A stretch of DNA of 64,000 bases, taken from NCBI GenBank assembly GCA_031422335.1, contig JANOQW010000009.1:47429-111428 (forward strand), written 5' to 3'. The position numbers and the translations under genes are program-made. Shown here piece by piece: positions 42,100-51,404 of the stretch (positions within the stretch are counted from its first letter, which is position 1; each line of letters begins with the position of its first letter). A model generated the notes under the pieces. It was not told the origin of the DNA and searched no databases. It saw only the letters and a program-made list of their open reading frames with translations. The stretch comes from Methylotenera_A sp031422335 (GTDB lineage Bacteria; Pseudomonadota; Gammaproteobacteria; Burkholderiales; Methylophilaceae).

Positions 42100-44031
42100 C
42101 TAAAGTTCTGGCAAAGTTTCCAACTGCTCGTGCAATGCTAGCCAGCGCATTTCTGCTTTATCTATACCATTTGTTATTTCTGCTTGACGCTTTAATAGCG
42201 CTTGCAGTTCCAATTTATTGTGTGCTTCATATAAATCGGCCTCACCGGCGCGCGCATCTAAGCTGGCTTTTTCGGTTTGATGTTTTTCTAGCTGTTTTTC
42301 TAGCTGCTCAGTTTCTTTCAGCAACGGCCTGCGCTGCACAATTCTCGCTTGTCTTTCTTGCTTTGTTTGCGCGTACGAGCCTATTATTGATGCTCTGGGA
42401 GCCGCACTGCTATTGGCTTGCAGGGCATTATTTTCGATATTTTGGTTATTTTTTTGACCGCTTTTTTGCGTTGCTAACCAATTTTTATAGTCATCCAAAT
42501 CGCCATCAAATGGTGTCGCGATACCATCTGCCACCAGCACAAAATTATCGCAACTGGCACGCAATAAAGCGCGGTCGTGCGATACCAAAATCACGCCACC
42601 TTGATAATCTTGCAGCGCCAAAGTTAAGGCATGGCGCATTTCTAAGTCTAAATGGTTGGTGGGCTCGTCCAATAATAATAGATTCGGCCGCGTCCAAATC
42701 AGCAACGCCAAGGCTAGGCGCGATTTTTCGCCGCCAGAAAAATTCTCAATACTGCTGCGCGCCATGTCACCTTTAAAATCAAAACCGCCCAAGTAATTCA
42801 TATGTTCTTGCTCGCGCGTTGTGCTATCTAAGCGTAACATGTGTTGCAACGGCGATTCGTGCAGTCGTAATTGCTCTAACTGGTATTGCGCAAAATAGCC
42901 AATGTTGAGGTCTTTGCCTTGCACTTTTTTACCGCTTAAAAGCTTAAGTTCGTCCGCCAGTACTTTAATTAAGGTAGATTTACCTGCACCATTTTTGCCC
43001 AATAAACCAATGCGCTCGCCTGGTCGAATAGTCAGTAATACTTTGTTTAATATTGCTTTATCTGAATAGCCGGCATTCACATCATCTAAAACTAACAACG
43101 GATCTGGCGCAGCCAACGGCACGCGAAATTCAAAACTAAATTGCGAATCGACATGCGCGGCAGAAATCATTTCCATGCGCTCTAGCGCCTTGATGCGGCT
43201 TTGCGCCTGGCGCGCCTTGGTGGCTTGCACCCTAAAACGGTCAATGTAACTGTGCAAATGAGCGACTTTGCGTTGTTGCTTTTCAAACATGGCTTGTTGT
43301 AACGCCAATTTCTCAGCACGTTGTCGCTCAAAATCGCTATAGCCACCGCGATATAAAGTAATCGTTTGCTGTTCGATGTGCAGCACGTTATCAATCACTG
43401 CATCTAAAAAATCGCGATCGTGCGAGATCATTAGCAGTGTGCCACGATACTCGCGCAGCCAACCTTCTAGCCAAATCACCGCATCTAAGTCCAAGTGATT
43501 TGTCGGTTCATCTAATAACAATAAATCTGAGCGACACATCAGCGCGCGCGCCAAATTAAGCCGCACGCGCCAACCGCCAGAGAAGTCACTGACCGGCTTG
43601 GCTAAATCTGCTTGGCTAAAACCCAAGCCATCTAACAAGGCCGCTGCACGCGCCTTGGCGCTGTAACCTTCAATATCTGCCAGGCGATGATGCAGCTCGG
43701 CAATGTGCTCACCTTGGTGTTTGGCTTCTGCCTCAACTAAAGCCGTCTCAATCGCACGCAGCTCTTCGTCGCCATCTAACGTAAACTCCAGCGCTGCTAA
43801 GCCCAAACTCGGTGTTTCTTGCGCCACGTGCGCAATCACCCAATTGGGCGGCATATCTAAATCGCCACTCTCATGTTGCAACTCAGCGCGCAGCAAAGCA
43901 AATAAGCTAGATTTACCTGCACCATTGGCACCGATTAAACCTACTTTGTGGCCAGCATGCAACTGAAAAGTGGCCGCTTGCAGCAACACTTTTATACCGC
44001 GCTTCAGGCTTAAATTTTTAAATTGAATCAA
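42100..44031 (-). CDS. yheS: ABC-F family ATPase (YheS-like)
   Basis: A soluble twin-ATPase of 643 aa acting on ribosomes. The first domain has Walker A GANGAGKSS and the signature DFSGGWRVRLNLARALM; a P-site-tRNA interaction linker (about residues 240-300, rich in Arg/Gln/Lys) follows. The second domain has GKNGAGKST and NFSGGEKSRLALALLIW. The C-terminus is a coiled coil (about 565-640). The N-terminus MIQFKNLSLKRGIKVLL and the domain sizes fit YheS rather than Uup or EttA. Between the second ATPase and the coiled coil, an S element encodes NALQANSSAAPRAS. Confidence 0.93.
   Translation of the reverse strand: MIQFKNLSLKRGIKVLLQAATFQLHAGHKVGLIGANGAGKSSLFALLRAELQHESGDLDMPPNWVIAHVAQETPSLGLAALEFTLDGDEELRAIETALVEAEAKHQGEHIAELHHRLADIEGYSAKARAAALLDGLGFSQADLAKPVSDFSGGWRVRLNLARALMCRSDLLLLDEPTNHLDLDAVIWLEGWLREYRGTLLMISHDRDFLDAVIDNVLHIEQQTITLYRGGYSDFERQRAEKLALQQAMFEKQQRKVAHLHSYIDRFRVQATKARQAQSRIKALERMEMISAAHVDSQFSFEFRVPLAAPDPLLVLDDVNAGYSDKAILNKVLLTIRPGERIGLLGKNGAGKSTLIKVLADELKLLSGKKVQGKDLNIGYFAQYQLEQLRLHESPLQHMLRLDSTTREQEHMNYLGGFDFKGDMARSSIENFSGGEKSRLALALLIWTRPNLLLLDEPTNHLDLEMRHALTLALQDYQGGVILVSHDRALLRASCDNFVLVADGIATPFDGDLDDYKNWLATQKSGQKNNQNIENNALQANSSAAPRASIIGSYAQTKQERQARIVQRRPLLKETEQLEKQLEKHQTEKASLDARAGEADLYEAHNKLELQALLKRQAEITNGIDKAEMRWLALHEQLETLPEL
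42390..42428. repeat. S element inside the ABC-F gene
   Basis: Plus-strand arms ATGCTCTGGGAGCC and GGCTTGCAGGGCAT, centre GCACTGCTATT. It is 39 nt long and lies in the linker before the C-terminal coiled coil, encoding NALQANSSAAPRA in the gene frame. Confidence 0.85.
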
Positions 44032-44207
44032 GAATTGCCCAAATCATTAGAGATATGTCAGCCAAATTGGCCAAAAGGCGTTATTTTAAAGCAAAGCAGC
44101 GTAATTACTTATTAAATGTTTACGATTTATTAACAAGTTATTGCCACAAACTAAAGTAAAATCAATCTTAATTAATAAACGACATAAGCCGCACACTTCT
44201 ATTGCAC

Positions 44208-47200
44208 ATGGTAGTCATTAAAAAATTCTCGCGTTGGGTGTTGTATGCCGTGCTTATGCTGCTGCTCTTGTTGGCCTTAATTGCGCTGGCGATTCGCTTT
44301 GTGGTGTTCCCTAACATTGATAGTTACAAAGACGATATTGCGGCTTATGCCAGCCAAACTGCTGGGCAAAAAATTGCCATTGGCAATATTGAAACAGGTT
44401 GGGATGGCATATCACCGCAATTTGTGCTTAAAAATGTGGATGTTTTTGACGCAGAAAATCGCCCTGCCTTACGTTTAAATGATGTATCAGCCAGCGTTTC
44501 GTGGTCTAGCGTGCCTTTACTGCAAGCGCGACTTTATAAACTGGTGATTAAAAACCCAGAGTTAACGATTCGCCGCAAAGCCGATGGTAGCATTTACTTA
44601 GCGGGTATCAGTTTGGCGGGTGAAAGTAAGCCTGAGCTGCCGAACTGGCTGCTCAGCCAATCCAAAATTCGTATTAAAAATGCACAAGTGACTTGGCTAG
44701 ATGACATGCGCCAAGCGCCGCCATTATCGCTAAAGCAGCTGGATTTAACCTTGAGCAACCCTGTTCTCAATAGCGCGTTCACAAAACATCAATTTGAAAT
44801 TTCTGCCATTCCTTCTATCCGCACTTCATACATTGGCACTAGGCAAGCTATTGTTGCCAGTGGCAGTTTTGTGGGTAATGACATTAGCAAAATTAGCACC
44901 TGGAGCGGCACTACCACTGCACAACTTAAACAAGCCGATTTAAGTGTATGGCGACCTTGGCTAGATTACCCAGTTGATTTAAAAACAGGCACTGGTAATG
45001 CCAACATTACGCTGGATTTTTCCGATGCCAAAATTGAAAAAGTGACTGCACAAACTGCCTTAAATAATGTTTCTTTGGTTTTAAACCAACAGACCGCGCC
45101 ATTCGTCGCCAAGCAACTCAGCGGCGATATTGGCTGGAGTGACTTTAAAAACACACAAACCATTAGCGTTAAAAATATTAAACTTGTTACCAATACTGGC
45201 TTAAACATTAATAGTGGCAACGGTTATGTTGCCAGCAGCACTAAAAATGGCAAGCCTTGGCTGAAAGCCGACCTTAAACTTGACCAATTTGATTTGGCTG
45301 CCATTAAGCAACTTGCGCCGTATTTTAAGCTACCAGAGAATATCACAGCGAAACTAAACAGCTTTGCACCTGTAGGCGAGTTGCAAGCACTGGCGCTGGG
45401 TTTTGAGGGCGATGCAAGCAAACCCATATCTTATAAAATTAATACCAGTTTTACAAAGCTTGGCTTAACTGCACACAATAAAATTCCAGGCTTTAGTAAT
45501 TTAAGCGGCAAAATTATTGCAGATGAAGATGGTGGAGAGCTCACCCTAAATACGCAAAAAGCCATGCTAGATTTGAAAGGTATTTTACGTTGGCCTGTGC
45601 CAGCCGATAAATTAACAGGTACCGTAAATTGGCGCATCAACGGAGAAAAAGCCAACATTGTCGCCAAAGATATTTTTATCAGTAATCCGCATATTACTGG
45701 CACAGTGAATGCCAGCTATGACAAAAATAATGTGAAGGGCGGTCAATTAAATCTCACAGGTAAATTTGGCAAAGGTAACGCCAAATACGCACTATTTTAC
45801 TACCCCACCATGCTAAGTACGGCCACTTTACACTGGCTAGATACCTCTATTTTAGCGGGCCGCGTTGAAGATGTGAATCTAACTGTAAAAGGCAATTTGG
45901 CTGATTTCCCTTATGTAAATAGTAAAAATCAACTGGACCAAAAACTGGGCTTATTTAAAGTCACCGCCAAAATCAGCGATGCCTTAATTGAGTATGGTAC
46001 TGGATGGCCAGTGATTGAAGGCTTAAGCACTGACATGCTGTTTGAAGGCAAACGCATGGCGCTAAATGCGAATAAAGGCCGAATTTTAGGCAATAAAATC
46101 ATTAAAAGTAAAACTGTGATTGCGCAATTAGATACTGATTGGCCGATACTAAATATTGTCAGTGAGCTGGAAGGGTCTGTGGTTGAAGGTATTAAGTTTG
46201 TCAACCAAAGCCCTGTAAGGTTGGTGACACAAGGCTTTACCGACGAGTTAAAAACGGCGGGTAATGGCAAGCTTAACTTAGAGCTGAATATTCCCATGCA
46301 AGATTTAGATGCTGCCAAATACAAAGGTCTTTATAAAATTAGCAATGGCACTATTTTTGCCAACGACGAGGTTGGCTTGCCAGAATTGGCTAAGTTAAAT
46401 GGTAATCTGAGCTTTACCGAGAGCAGTTTAAGCGCACAAAACATTAGTACCGAAATATTAGGCGGCCCAGCGCAATTTAGCCTAAAAACTGGCGCAGATA
46501 AAATTATACACGTCACCGCCAATGGCAAAATAAGTGATGTGGGCATTAAAAAAGTGGCTTCAAACATGGTGGTTGATCGCATGCAGGGCAGCGCTGATTG
46601 GACGGGCGAAATTACCATTAAAAAACCGTTTTTAGATGTAAAAATACAATCTAACTTAGTTGGCATGGCGATAGACCTGCCGCCACCATTTACCAAACAA
46701 GCCAACCAAAGTATGGTATTAACGCTAGATAAAAAGCAGCAAAGCGCTAGCAATGACAGCATTAATATTGATTATGGCAATATCATCTCGGCCAAATTGT
46801 TACGCACAGAGCAAGCCGGTAAGCTAGTGTTAGAGCGCGGCGATATTGGTGTATTTACGCCAGCTGAATTGCCTGCACAAGCTGGTTTAGCGTTGCATGG
46901 AAAATTAGATTATGTGAATGCCGATGATTGGTTGGCGCTATTTAATCAGTCGCCTAAAAATACTGACACAGCACCGATTAAAATCAACAAAGCAAACATT
47001 GCCATACAAAAACTGGATATATTTGGGCGCAGTTTAAATGCGCTTAAGGTGCTTGCGCAGCCCAATAGTACTGGCCTGAAAATGGCCATTGATAGCACAG
47101 AGGTAACTGGTGATGCAGAGTGGCAAGCTGCAACTAAAGATCAGCCCAATGGCAAAATCATTGCGCGCTTGAAAAATTTAACCATCCCAGCCACTAGTCT

Positions 47201-48098
47201 GGTTAAAACGGAAACTAAAGACGTAGCAAAAAAAGATATTCGCAAATTAAGCAAAGGCTACCCCGCATTAGATGTAAACGCTGAAAACTTTCAGCTAGGC
47301 AATAAAAAATTGGGCAGTTTGGCTTTAAATGCGTTTGAAAATAATGACGATTGGCAGATTCAAAAGCTTAAAATTAGCAACCCTGAAAGCACTCTAACGG
47401 CCGATGGTACTTGGCACAATTGGACACGTAACCCCAACACCAGCCTAAATTTCGCGCTAAATATTAATAATATCGGCAAAACATTAAAGCGCTTTGGCCA
47501 ACCCGATGCCGTAAAAGGTGGCGATGCTGATATAACTGGTCAATTAAGCTGGGCTGGCAGCCCGCATGAGTTTGAAACCACAGGCTTAAATGGTAGCTTT
47601 AAATTAGATGCCAATAAAGGCCAAGTTTTAAAAGTACAGCCAGGGGTGGGCCGTTTGTTTGGCTTGCTTAGCTTACAAAGTTTACCGCGCCGCTTAAGCT
47701 TAGATTTTAGAGATTTATTTAGCGATGGTTTTGCCTTTGACAAAATTAGCGCCAACGCCAATATTGATAACGGTATTTTGCGCAGTGACGACTTTTTTAT
47801 GACGGGCCCTGCTGCGGAGGCAAAAATTAAAGGTGAAACCAACCTAAAAACTGAAACGCAAAATTTAACAGTAAAAGTTACCCCACACATTAGCGATAGT
47901 TTATCGCTGGCGGCGTTAGCAGGTGGACCCATTGTAGGTGCCGCCGCATTTGTTGCGCAAAAGATACTAAAAGACCCGTTTAACAAAATTGCCTCTAGTG
48001 AATATGTAATTACTGGCACCTGGGATAATCCGAAAGAGATAGAATCCGAAAAAGACGAGAAGAATAAACCGAGTAGCAACTCACCTTTAAGGCCTTAA
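44208..48098 (+). CDS. yhdP: YhdP-family AsmA-like envelope protein
   Basis: A very large (about 1296 aa) inner-membrane-anchored periplasmic protein. The N-terminal helix (WVLYAVLMLLLLLALIALAI) is followed by an AsmA-like repeating beta-groove region; segments such as IAIGNIETGWDGISPQFVLKNV at the start and FKLDANKGQVLKVQPGVGRLFGLLSLQSLPRRLSLDF near the end (quoted in part) are hallmarks of the YhdP/TamB-like family, as is GGPIVGAAAFVAQKILKDPF. E. coli YhdP moves phospholipid to the outer membrane. A TTG at 44202 is an alternative start. It heads the yhdP-nitrilase-tldD run. Confidence 0.93.
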   Translation: MVVIKKFSRWVLYAVLMLLLLLALIALAIRFVVFPNIDSYKDDIAAYASQTAGQKIAIGNIETGWDGISPQFVLKNVDVFDAENRPALRLNDVSASVSWSSVPLLQARLYKLVIKNPELTIRRKADGSIYLAGISLAGESKPELPNWLLSQSKIRIKNAQVTWLDDMRQAPPLSLKQLDLTLSNPVLNSAFTKHQFEISAIPSIRTSYIGTRQAIVASGSFVGNDISKISTWSGTTTAQLKQADLSVWRPWLDYPVDLKTGTGNANITLDFSDAKIEKVTAQTALNNVSLVLNQQTAPFVAKQLSGDIGWSDFKNTQTISVKNIKLVTNTGLNINSGNGYVASSTKNGKPWLKADLKLDQFDLAAIKQLAPYFKLPENITAKLNSFAPVGELQALALGFEGDASKPISYKINTSFTKLGLTAHNKIPGFSNLSGKIIADEDGGELTLNTQKAMLDLKGILRWPVPADKLTGTVNWRINGEKANIVAKDIFISNPHITGTVNASYDKNNVKGGQLNLTGKFGKGNAKYALFYYPTMLSTATLHWLDTSILAGRVEDVNLTVKGNLADFPYVNSKNQLDQKLGLFKVTAKISDALIEYGTGWPVIEGLSTDMLFEGKRMALNANKGRILGNKIIKSKTVIAQLDTDWPILNIVSELEGSVVEGIKFVNQSPVRLVTQGFTDELKTAGNGKLNLELNIPMQDLDAAKYKGLYKISNGTIFANDEVGLPELAKLNGNLSFTESSLSAQNISTEILGGPAQFSLKTGADKIIHVTANGKISDVGIKKVASNMVVDRMQGSADWTGEITIKKPFLDVKIQSNLVGMAIDLPPPFTKQANQSMVLTLDKKQQSASNDSINIDYGNIISAKLLRTEQAGKLVLERGDIGVFTPAELPAQAGLALHGKLDYVNADDWLALFNQSPKNTDTAPIKINKANIAIQKLDIFGRSLNALKVLAQPNSTGLKMAIDSTEVTGDAEWQAATKDQPNGKIIARLKNLTIPATSLVKTETKDVAKKDIRKLSKGYPALDVNAENFQLGNKKLGSLALNAFENNDDWQIQKLKISNPESTLTADGTWHNWTRNPNTSLNFALNINNIGKTLKRFGQPDAVKGGDADITGQLSWAGSPHEFETTGLNGSFKLDANKGQVLKVQPGVGRLFGLLSLQSLPRRLSLDFRDLFSDGFAFDKISANANIDNGILRSDDFFMTGPAAEAKIKGETNLKTETQNLTVKVTPHISDSLSLAALAGGPIVGAAAFVAQKILKDPFNKIASSEYVITGTWDNPKEIESEKDEKNKPSSNSPLRP

Positions 48099-48158
48099 CC
48101 TAAAGTAAACGAAATATAAATAATTAGCGAAAAAATAACAAAGAAATTAGAAAATATC

Positions 48159-49019
48159 ATGCCAATTACTGCAAAAAATAAAGCAGCCAAACCTACACAA
48201 TCTGCTGCCGGCACCTTTAAAGTGGCTGGCATTCAAATGGCCTCAAGCCCCAATGTATCGTCAAACCTAACCGAGGCAAAGCGTTTAATAGCGTTAGCCG
48301 CCGAACAAGGTGCAAAAATTGTGGTATTGCCCGAATATTTTTGTATCATGGGCTTAAAAGATATTGATAAAGTGGCGGTGCGCGAGAAACCGAATGAGGG
48401 GCCGATTCAGAAATTTTTAGCTAAAATGGCGCGCGATTATAAAATTTGGCTCATCGGCGGTACGGTTCCAATCATCAGCAACTTCCCCAATAAAGTACGT
48501 AATAGTTGTTTAGTGTATAACGACAAAGGCGAGCAAGTGGCGCGCTACGATAAAATTCACCTGTTTGGGTTAGATTTAGGCACCGAACATTATCACGAAG
48601 AAAATACCATCGAATCGGGCAACGAGGTGGTTTCGGTAGATACGCCGTATGGCAAAATTGGGCTTTCGGTGTGCTACGATTTGCGCTTTCCAGAGCTGTA
48701 TCGCGCCATGGGCCAAGTCGATATGATTGTGATTCCATCGGCCTTCACCGAGACCACCGGTAAAGCGCATTGGGAGCCGCTAATACGCGCGCGCGCGATT
48801 GAAAATCTATGCTATGTCATCGCCCCTGCGCAAGGCGGCTACCATTTAAGTGGCCGAGAAACCCACGGCAATAGCATGATTGTGGACCCATGGGGCGTCA
48901 TACTAGACCGCCTGCCGCGTGGCTCTGGCATTGTTATTGCCAATATTAATCGCGACTACCAAAAAAGCCTGCGCCAAAGCTTGCCAGCGTTAAAACACCG
49001 TACTATAAAAGCTATCTAG
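48159..49019 (+). CDS. Carbon-nitrogen hydrolase (nitrilase superfamily, NIT1/omega-amidase-like)
   Basis: A 286-aa cytoplasmic amidase with the full catalytic set: Glu in VVLPEYFCIMG, Lys in ARYDKIHLFGLD and Cys in LSVCYDLRFPELYR. The Nit-type text and linkage to yhdP and tldD match the housekeeping homologue of many betaproteobacteria; related Nit proteins hydrolyse deaminated glutathione. Substrate assignment is inference. The extra N-terminal 20 residues are Lys/Ala-rich. It begins 60 nt after yhdP. Confidence 0.9.
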   Translation: MPITAKNKAAKPTQSAAGTFKVAGIQMASSPNVSSNLTEAKRLIALAAEQGAKIVVLPEYFCIMGLKDIDKVAVREKPNEGPIQKFLAKMARDYKIWLIGGTVPIISNFPNKVRNSCLVYNDKGEQVARYDKIHLFGLDLGTEHYHEENTIESGNEVVSVDTPYGKIGLSVCYDLRFPELYRAMGQVDMIVIPSAFTETTGKAHWEPLIRARAIENLCYVIAPAQGGYHLSGRETHGNSMIVDPWGVILDRLPRGSGIVIANINRDYQKSLRQSLPALKHRTIKAI

Positions 49020-49060
49020 TAAAGTTATTTAAACCACACTATCCTTGTCGGGAAAAAATA

Positions 49061-49099
49061 ATGCTCTGCAAGCCGCATGGATATTGCCTTGCAGAGCAT
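49061..49099. repeat. S element with perfect 12-bp arms
   Basis: ATGCTCTGCAAG and CTTGCAGAGCAT are perfect inverted repeats around the centre with GCATGGATATT. Both arms carry the T/A variant of the consensus C/G pair, a compensatory change. It lies between the nitrilase gene and tldD. Confidence 0.9.
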
Positions 49100-49228
49100 C
49101 ACAATAAAGAGATGTTAAAAAACTGTTTAGCAATTGTGATTAATGTTATTTAATTTCAAGAATATACTTAGCGTATTTTTTTTCTGTGCTGGTATAGTAA
49201 AAACAATTTATGCCCCCATGTTAATACA

Positions 49229-50695
49229 ATGAAAATAGAACAATCGAATTTGACCAAAGCCGACCATTTTGAAACCGCACATGATGTGTTGCTTGCTCCC
49301 ACAGGTCTTGATACAAGCGCCTTGCAGAGCGTGCTTGGCAATATATTGTCGCACGAAGTGGATTATGCTGATTTATACTTTCAGTACAGCCGCAGTGAAT
49401 CTTGGGGCTTAGAAGAAGGCCAAGTTAAATCGGGCAATTTCAGTATTGACCAAGGTGTAGGCGTGCGCGCAGTTTCTGGTGAAAAAACCGCATTTGCCTA
49501 TTCGGATGACATTAATTTACCTGCACTTCAAGCGGCCGCCAATGCCACTAAATCGATTGCTAATTTAGGGTTAGAGCAAACTGGCAAAAGTATTATTAGC
49601 AAGCAAAATACGCAACTTTATTTGCCACAAGACCCTATTGCCAGCTTAAGTGCCGATGCCAAAGTAAAATTACTAGAACGCCTAGAGCAATTTGCCAAAG
49701 CGGTTGACCCACGCGTGACGCAAGTGATGGCATCTATCGCAGGCGAATACGAAGTAATCATGGTCGCCCGTAGCGATGGCGTGACGGCGGCCGACGTGCG
49801 GCCATTGGTGCGTATTTCGGTGCAAGTGCATGCCGAGCAAAATGGTCGCCGCGAGCAAGGTTCGTCTGGCGGCGGTGGGCGTTTTGATTACAGTTACTTT
49901 ACCGATGAGATTTTGCAGAGCTACGCCAAAAAAGCCGTGCATCAAGCCATTGTTAACTTAGATGCGCGCCCTGCCCCCGCAGGCAGCATGACAGTAGTGC
50001 TGGGTGCTGGGTGGCCTGGTATATTGCTGCATGAAGCCATTGGCCATGGCTTAGAGGGTGATTTTAATCGCAAAGGTAGCAGCGCATTTGCCAACATGCT
50101 GGGTAAACAAGTGGCTGCCAAAGGCATCACCATTGTCGATGACGGTACGATTGCAGACCGTCGCGGCTCGCTAACCATGGACGATGAAGGTAACCAAACC
50201 AATAAAACTGTGCTAATTGAGGATGGTATTTTGCGCGGCTATATACAAGATACGCTCAACGCAAGGCTGATGAGCATGCCAATCACTGGCAATGCGCGAC
50301 GTGAAAGCTACGCACATATTCCCATGCCACGCATGACCAACACTTATATGCACAATGGTGACAAAGACCCCGCTGAGATTATTAAATCAGTGAAAAAAGG
50401 CCTCTATGCGGCCAATTTTGGTGGCGGCCAAGTCGATATTACTAGCGGCAAATTTGTATTTAGCGCGGCAGAGGCTTACATGATTGAAGATGGCAAGATT
50501 ACTTACCCAGTCAAAGGCGCCACGCTGATTGGTAATGGGCCAGATGTACTTACCCGCGTTTCAATGATAGGTAACGATATGTCGTTAGATTCTGGCGTAG
50601 GCACTTGTGGTAAAGAAGGTCAAAGTGTGCCTGTGGGCGTTGGTCAACCTACACTTAAAATTGACGGTTTGACTGTTGGCGGAACGGCCTCTTAA
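49229..50695 (+). CDS. tldD: Metalloprotease TldD
   Basis: The 488-aa subunit of the TldD/TldE zinc protease that degrades unfolded peptides and matures microcins. The metal-binding motif HEAIGHGLEGDF (about residue 270) is intact, and GWPGILLHEA before it and PRMTNTYM after it match the family. The C-terminus has KEGQSVPVGVGQPTLKI. The partner tldE (pmbA) is not in the window. It is preceded by an S element and ends at a bidirectional terminator shared with efp. Confidence 0.96.
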   Translation: MKIEQSNLTKADHFETAHDVLLAPTGLDTSALQSVLGNILSHEVDYADLYFQYSRSESWGLEEGQVKSGNFSIDQGVGVRAVSGEKTAFAYSDDINLPALQAAANATKSIANLGLEQTGKSIISKQNTQLYLPQDPIASLSADAKVKLLERLEQFAKAVDPRVTQVMASIAGEYEVIMVARSDGVTAADVRPLVRISVQVHAEQNGRREQGSSGGGGRFDYSYFTDEILQSYAKKAVHQAIVNLDARPAPAGSMTVVLGAGWPGILLHEAIGHGLEGDFNRKGSSAFANMLGKQVAAKGITIVDDGTIADRRGSLTMDDEGNQTNKTVLIEDGILRGYIQDTLNARLMSMPITGNARRESYAHIPMPRMTNTYMHNGDKDPAEIIKSVKKGLYAANFGGGQVDITSGKFVFSAAEAYMIEDGKITYPVKGATLIGNGPDVLTRVSMIGNDMSLDSGVGTCGKEGQSVPVGVGQPTLKIDGLTVGGTAS

Positions 50696-50710
50696 TCCAA
50701 TAAATGAAAT

Positions 50711-50740
50711 AAAAAAGGACATTGTTAGCGTCCTTTTTTT
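50711..50740. terminator. Bidirectional terminator between tldD and efp
   Basis: AAAAAAGGAC-ATTGTTAGC-GTCCTTTTTTT between two convergent genes; T-tracts on both strands. Confidence 0.85.
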
Positions 50741-50752
50741 CTATTCAACAAC

Positions 50753-51313
50753 TTATTTCAAAACACGGTTTCTATACTCACCGGTGCGCGTATCAATCTC
50801 AATTTTGTCGCCTTGTGCACAAAACAGCGGCACAGGAAACTCAAAGCCAGAAGCCAATTTAGCTGGTTTCATCACTTTGCCCGAGGTATCACCTTTAACA
50901 GCAGGCTCGGTGTAAGCAATTTCGCGGATAACTGTGGTTGGCAACTCTACTGAAATTGGCTTGCCATCGTAAAAACGCACATCGCAAGTCATGCCATCTT
51001 CTAAATACGGTAACACATCACCCATAAATTCAGTATCGACATCATATTGGTTGTAATCTGCATCCATAAACACATAGCTTGGATCTGCAAAGTATGAGTA
51101 AGTCACTTCTTTTTTCTCTAACACAATCACTTCAAACTTGTCACCAGCACCGTAAATCGTTTCAGATGGTGCTTCTGTTAACAAGTTTTTAAATTTCATT
51201 TTTACAACAGCCGTGCTGCGGCCAGATTTATTGTATTCGGCTTTTACCACTACCATCGGATCGGTGCCGATCATAATGACGTTACCGGCGCGAAGTTCTT
51301 GTGCTGTTTTCAT
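50753..51313 (-). CDS. efp: Elongation factor P (Arg32 type)
   Basis: The 186-aa factor relieves ribosome stalling at polyproline. The tip loop reads YNKSGRSTAVV with Arg at position 32, the residue rhamnosylated by EarP in Pseudomonas and Neisseria, instead of the Lys modified by EpmA. FADPSYVFMDADYNQYDV and SVELPTTVIREIAYTEPAVKGDTSGKVMK (in part) are standard. The earP gene lies 91 nt upstream on the same strand, which confirms the modification type. Confidence 0.97.
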   Translation of the reverse strand: MKTAQELRAGNVIMIGTDPMVVVKAEYNKSGRSTAVVKMKFKNLLTEAPSETIYGAGDKFEVIVLEKKEVTYSYFADPSYVFMDADYNQYDVDTEFMGDVLPYLEDGMTCDVRFYDGKPISVELPTTVIREIAYTEPAVKGDTSGKVMKPAKLASGFEFPVPLFCAQGDKIEIDTRTGEYRNRVLK

Positions 51314-51353
51314 AAAATCACCTAAGTATTTTGCATAAAAAAGTTAAGCGCGG

Positions 51354-51359
51354 ATTATA
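51354..51359 (-). promoter_or_regulatory. -10 element upstream of efp
   Basis: TATAAT on the minus strand, 41 nt before the efp ATG. A -35 at normal spacing (TGGTTA) is weak. It would give efp its own promoter in addition to read-through from earP. Confidence 0.4.
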
Positions 51360-51404
51360 CCTAAAGTCTTATTATTTAACCAGTTTCACGATTTTAAAGC
51401 AGTT

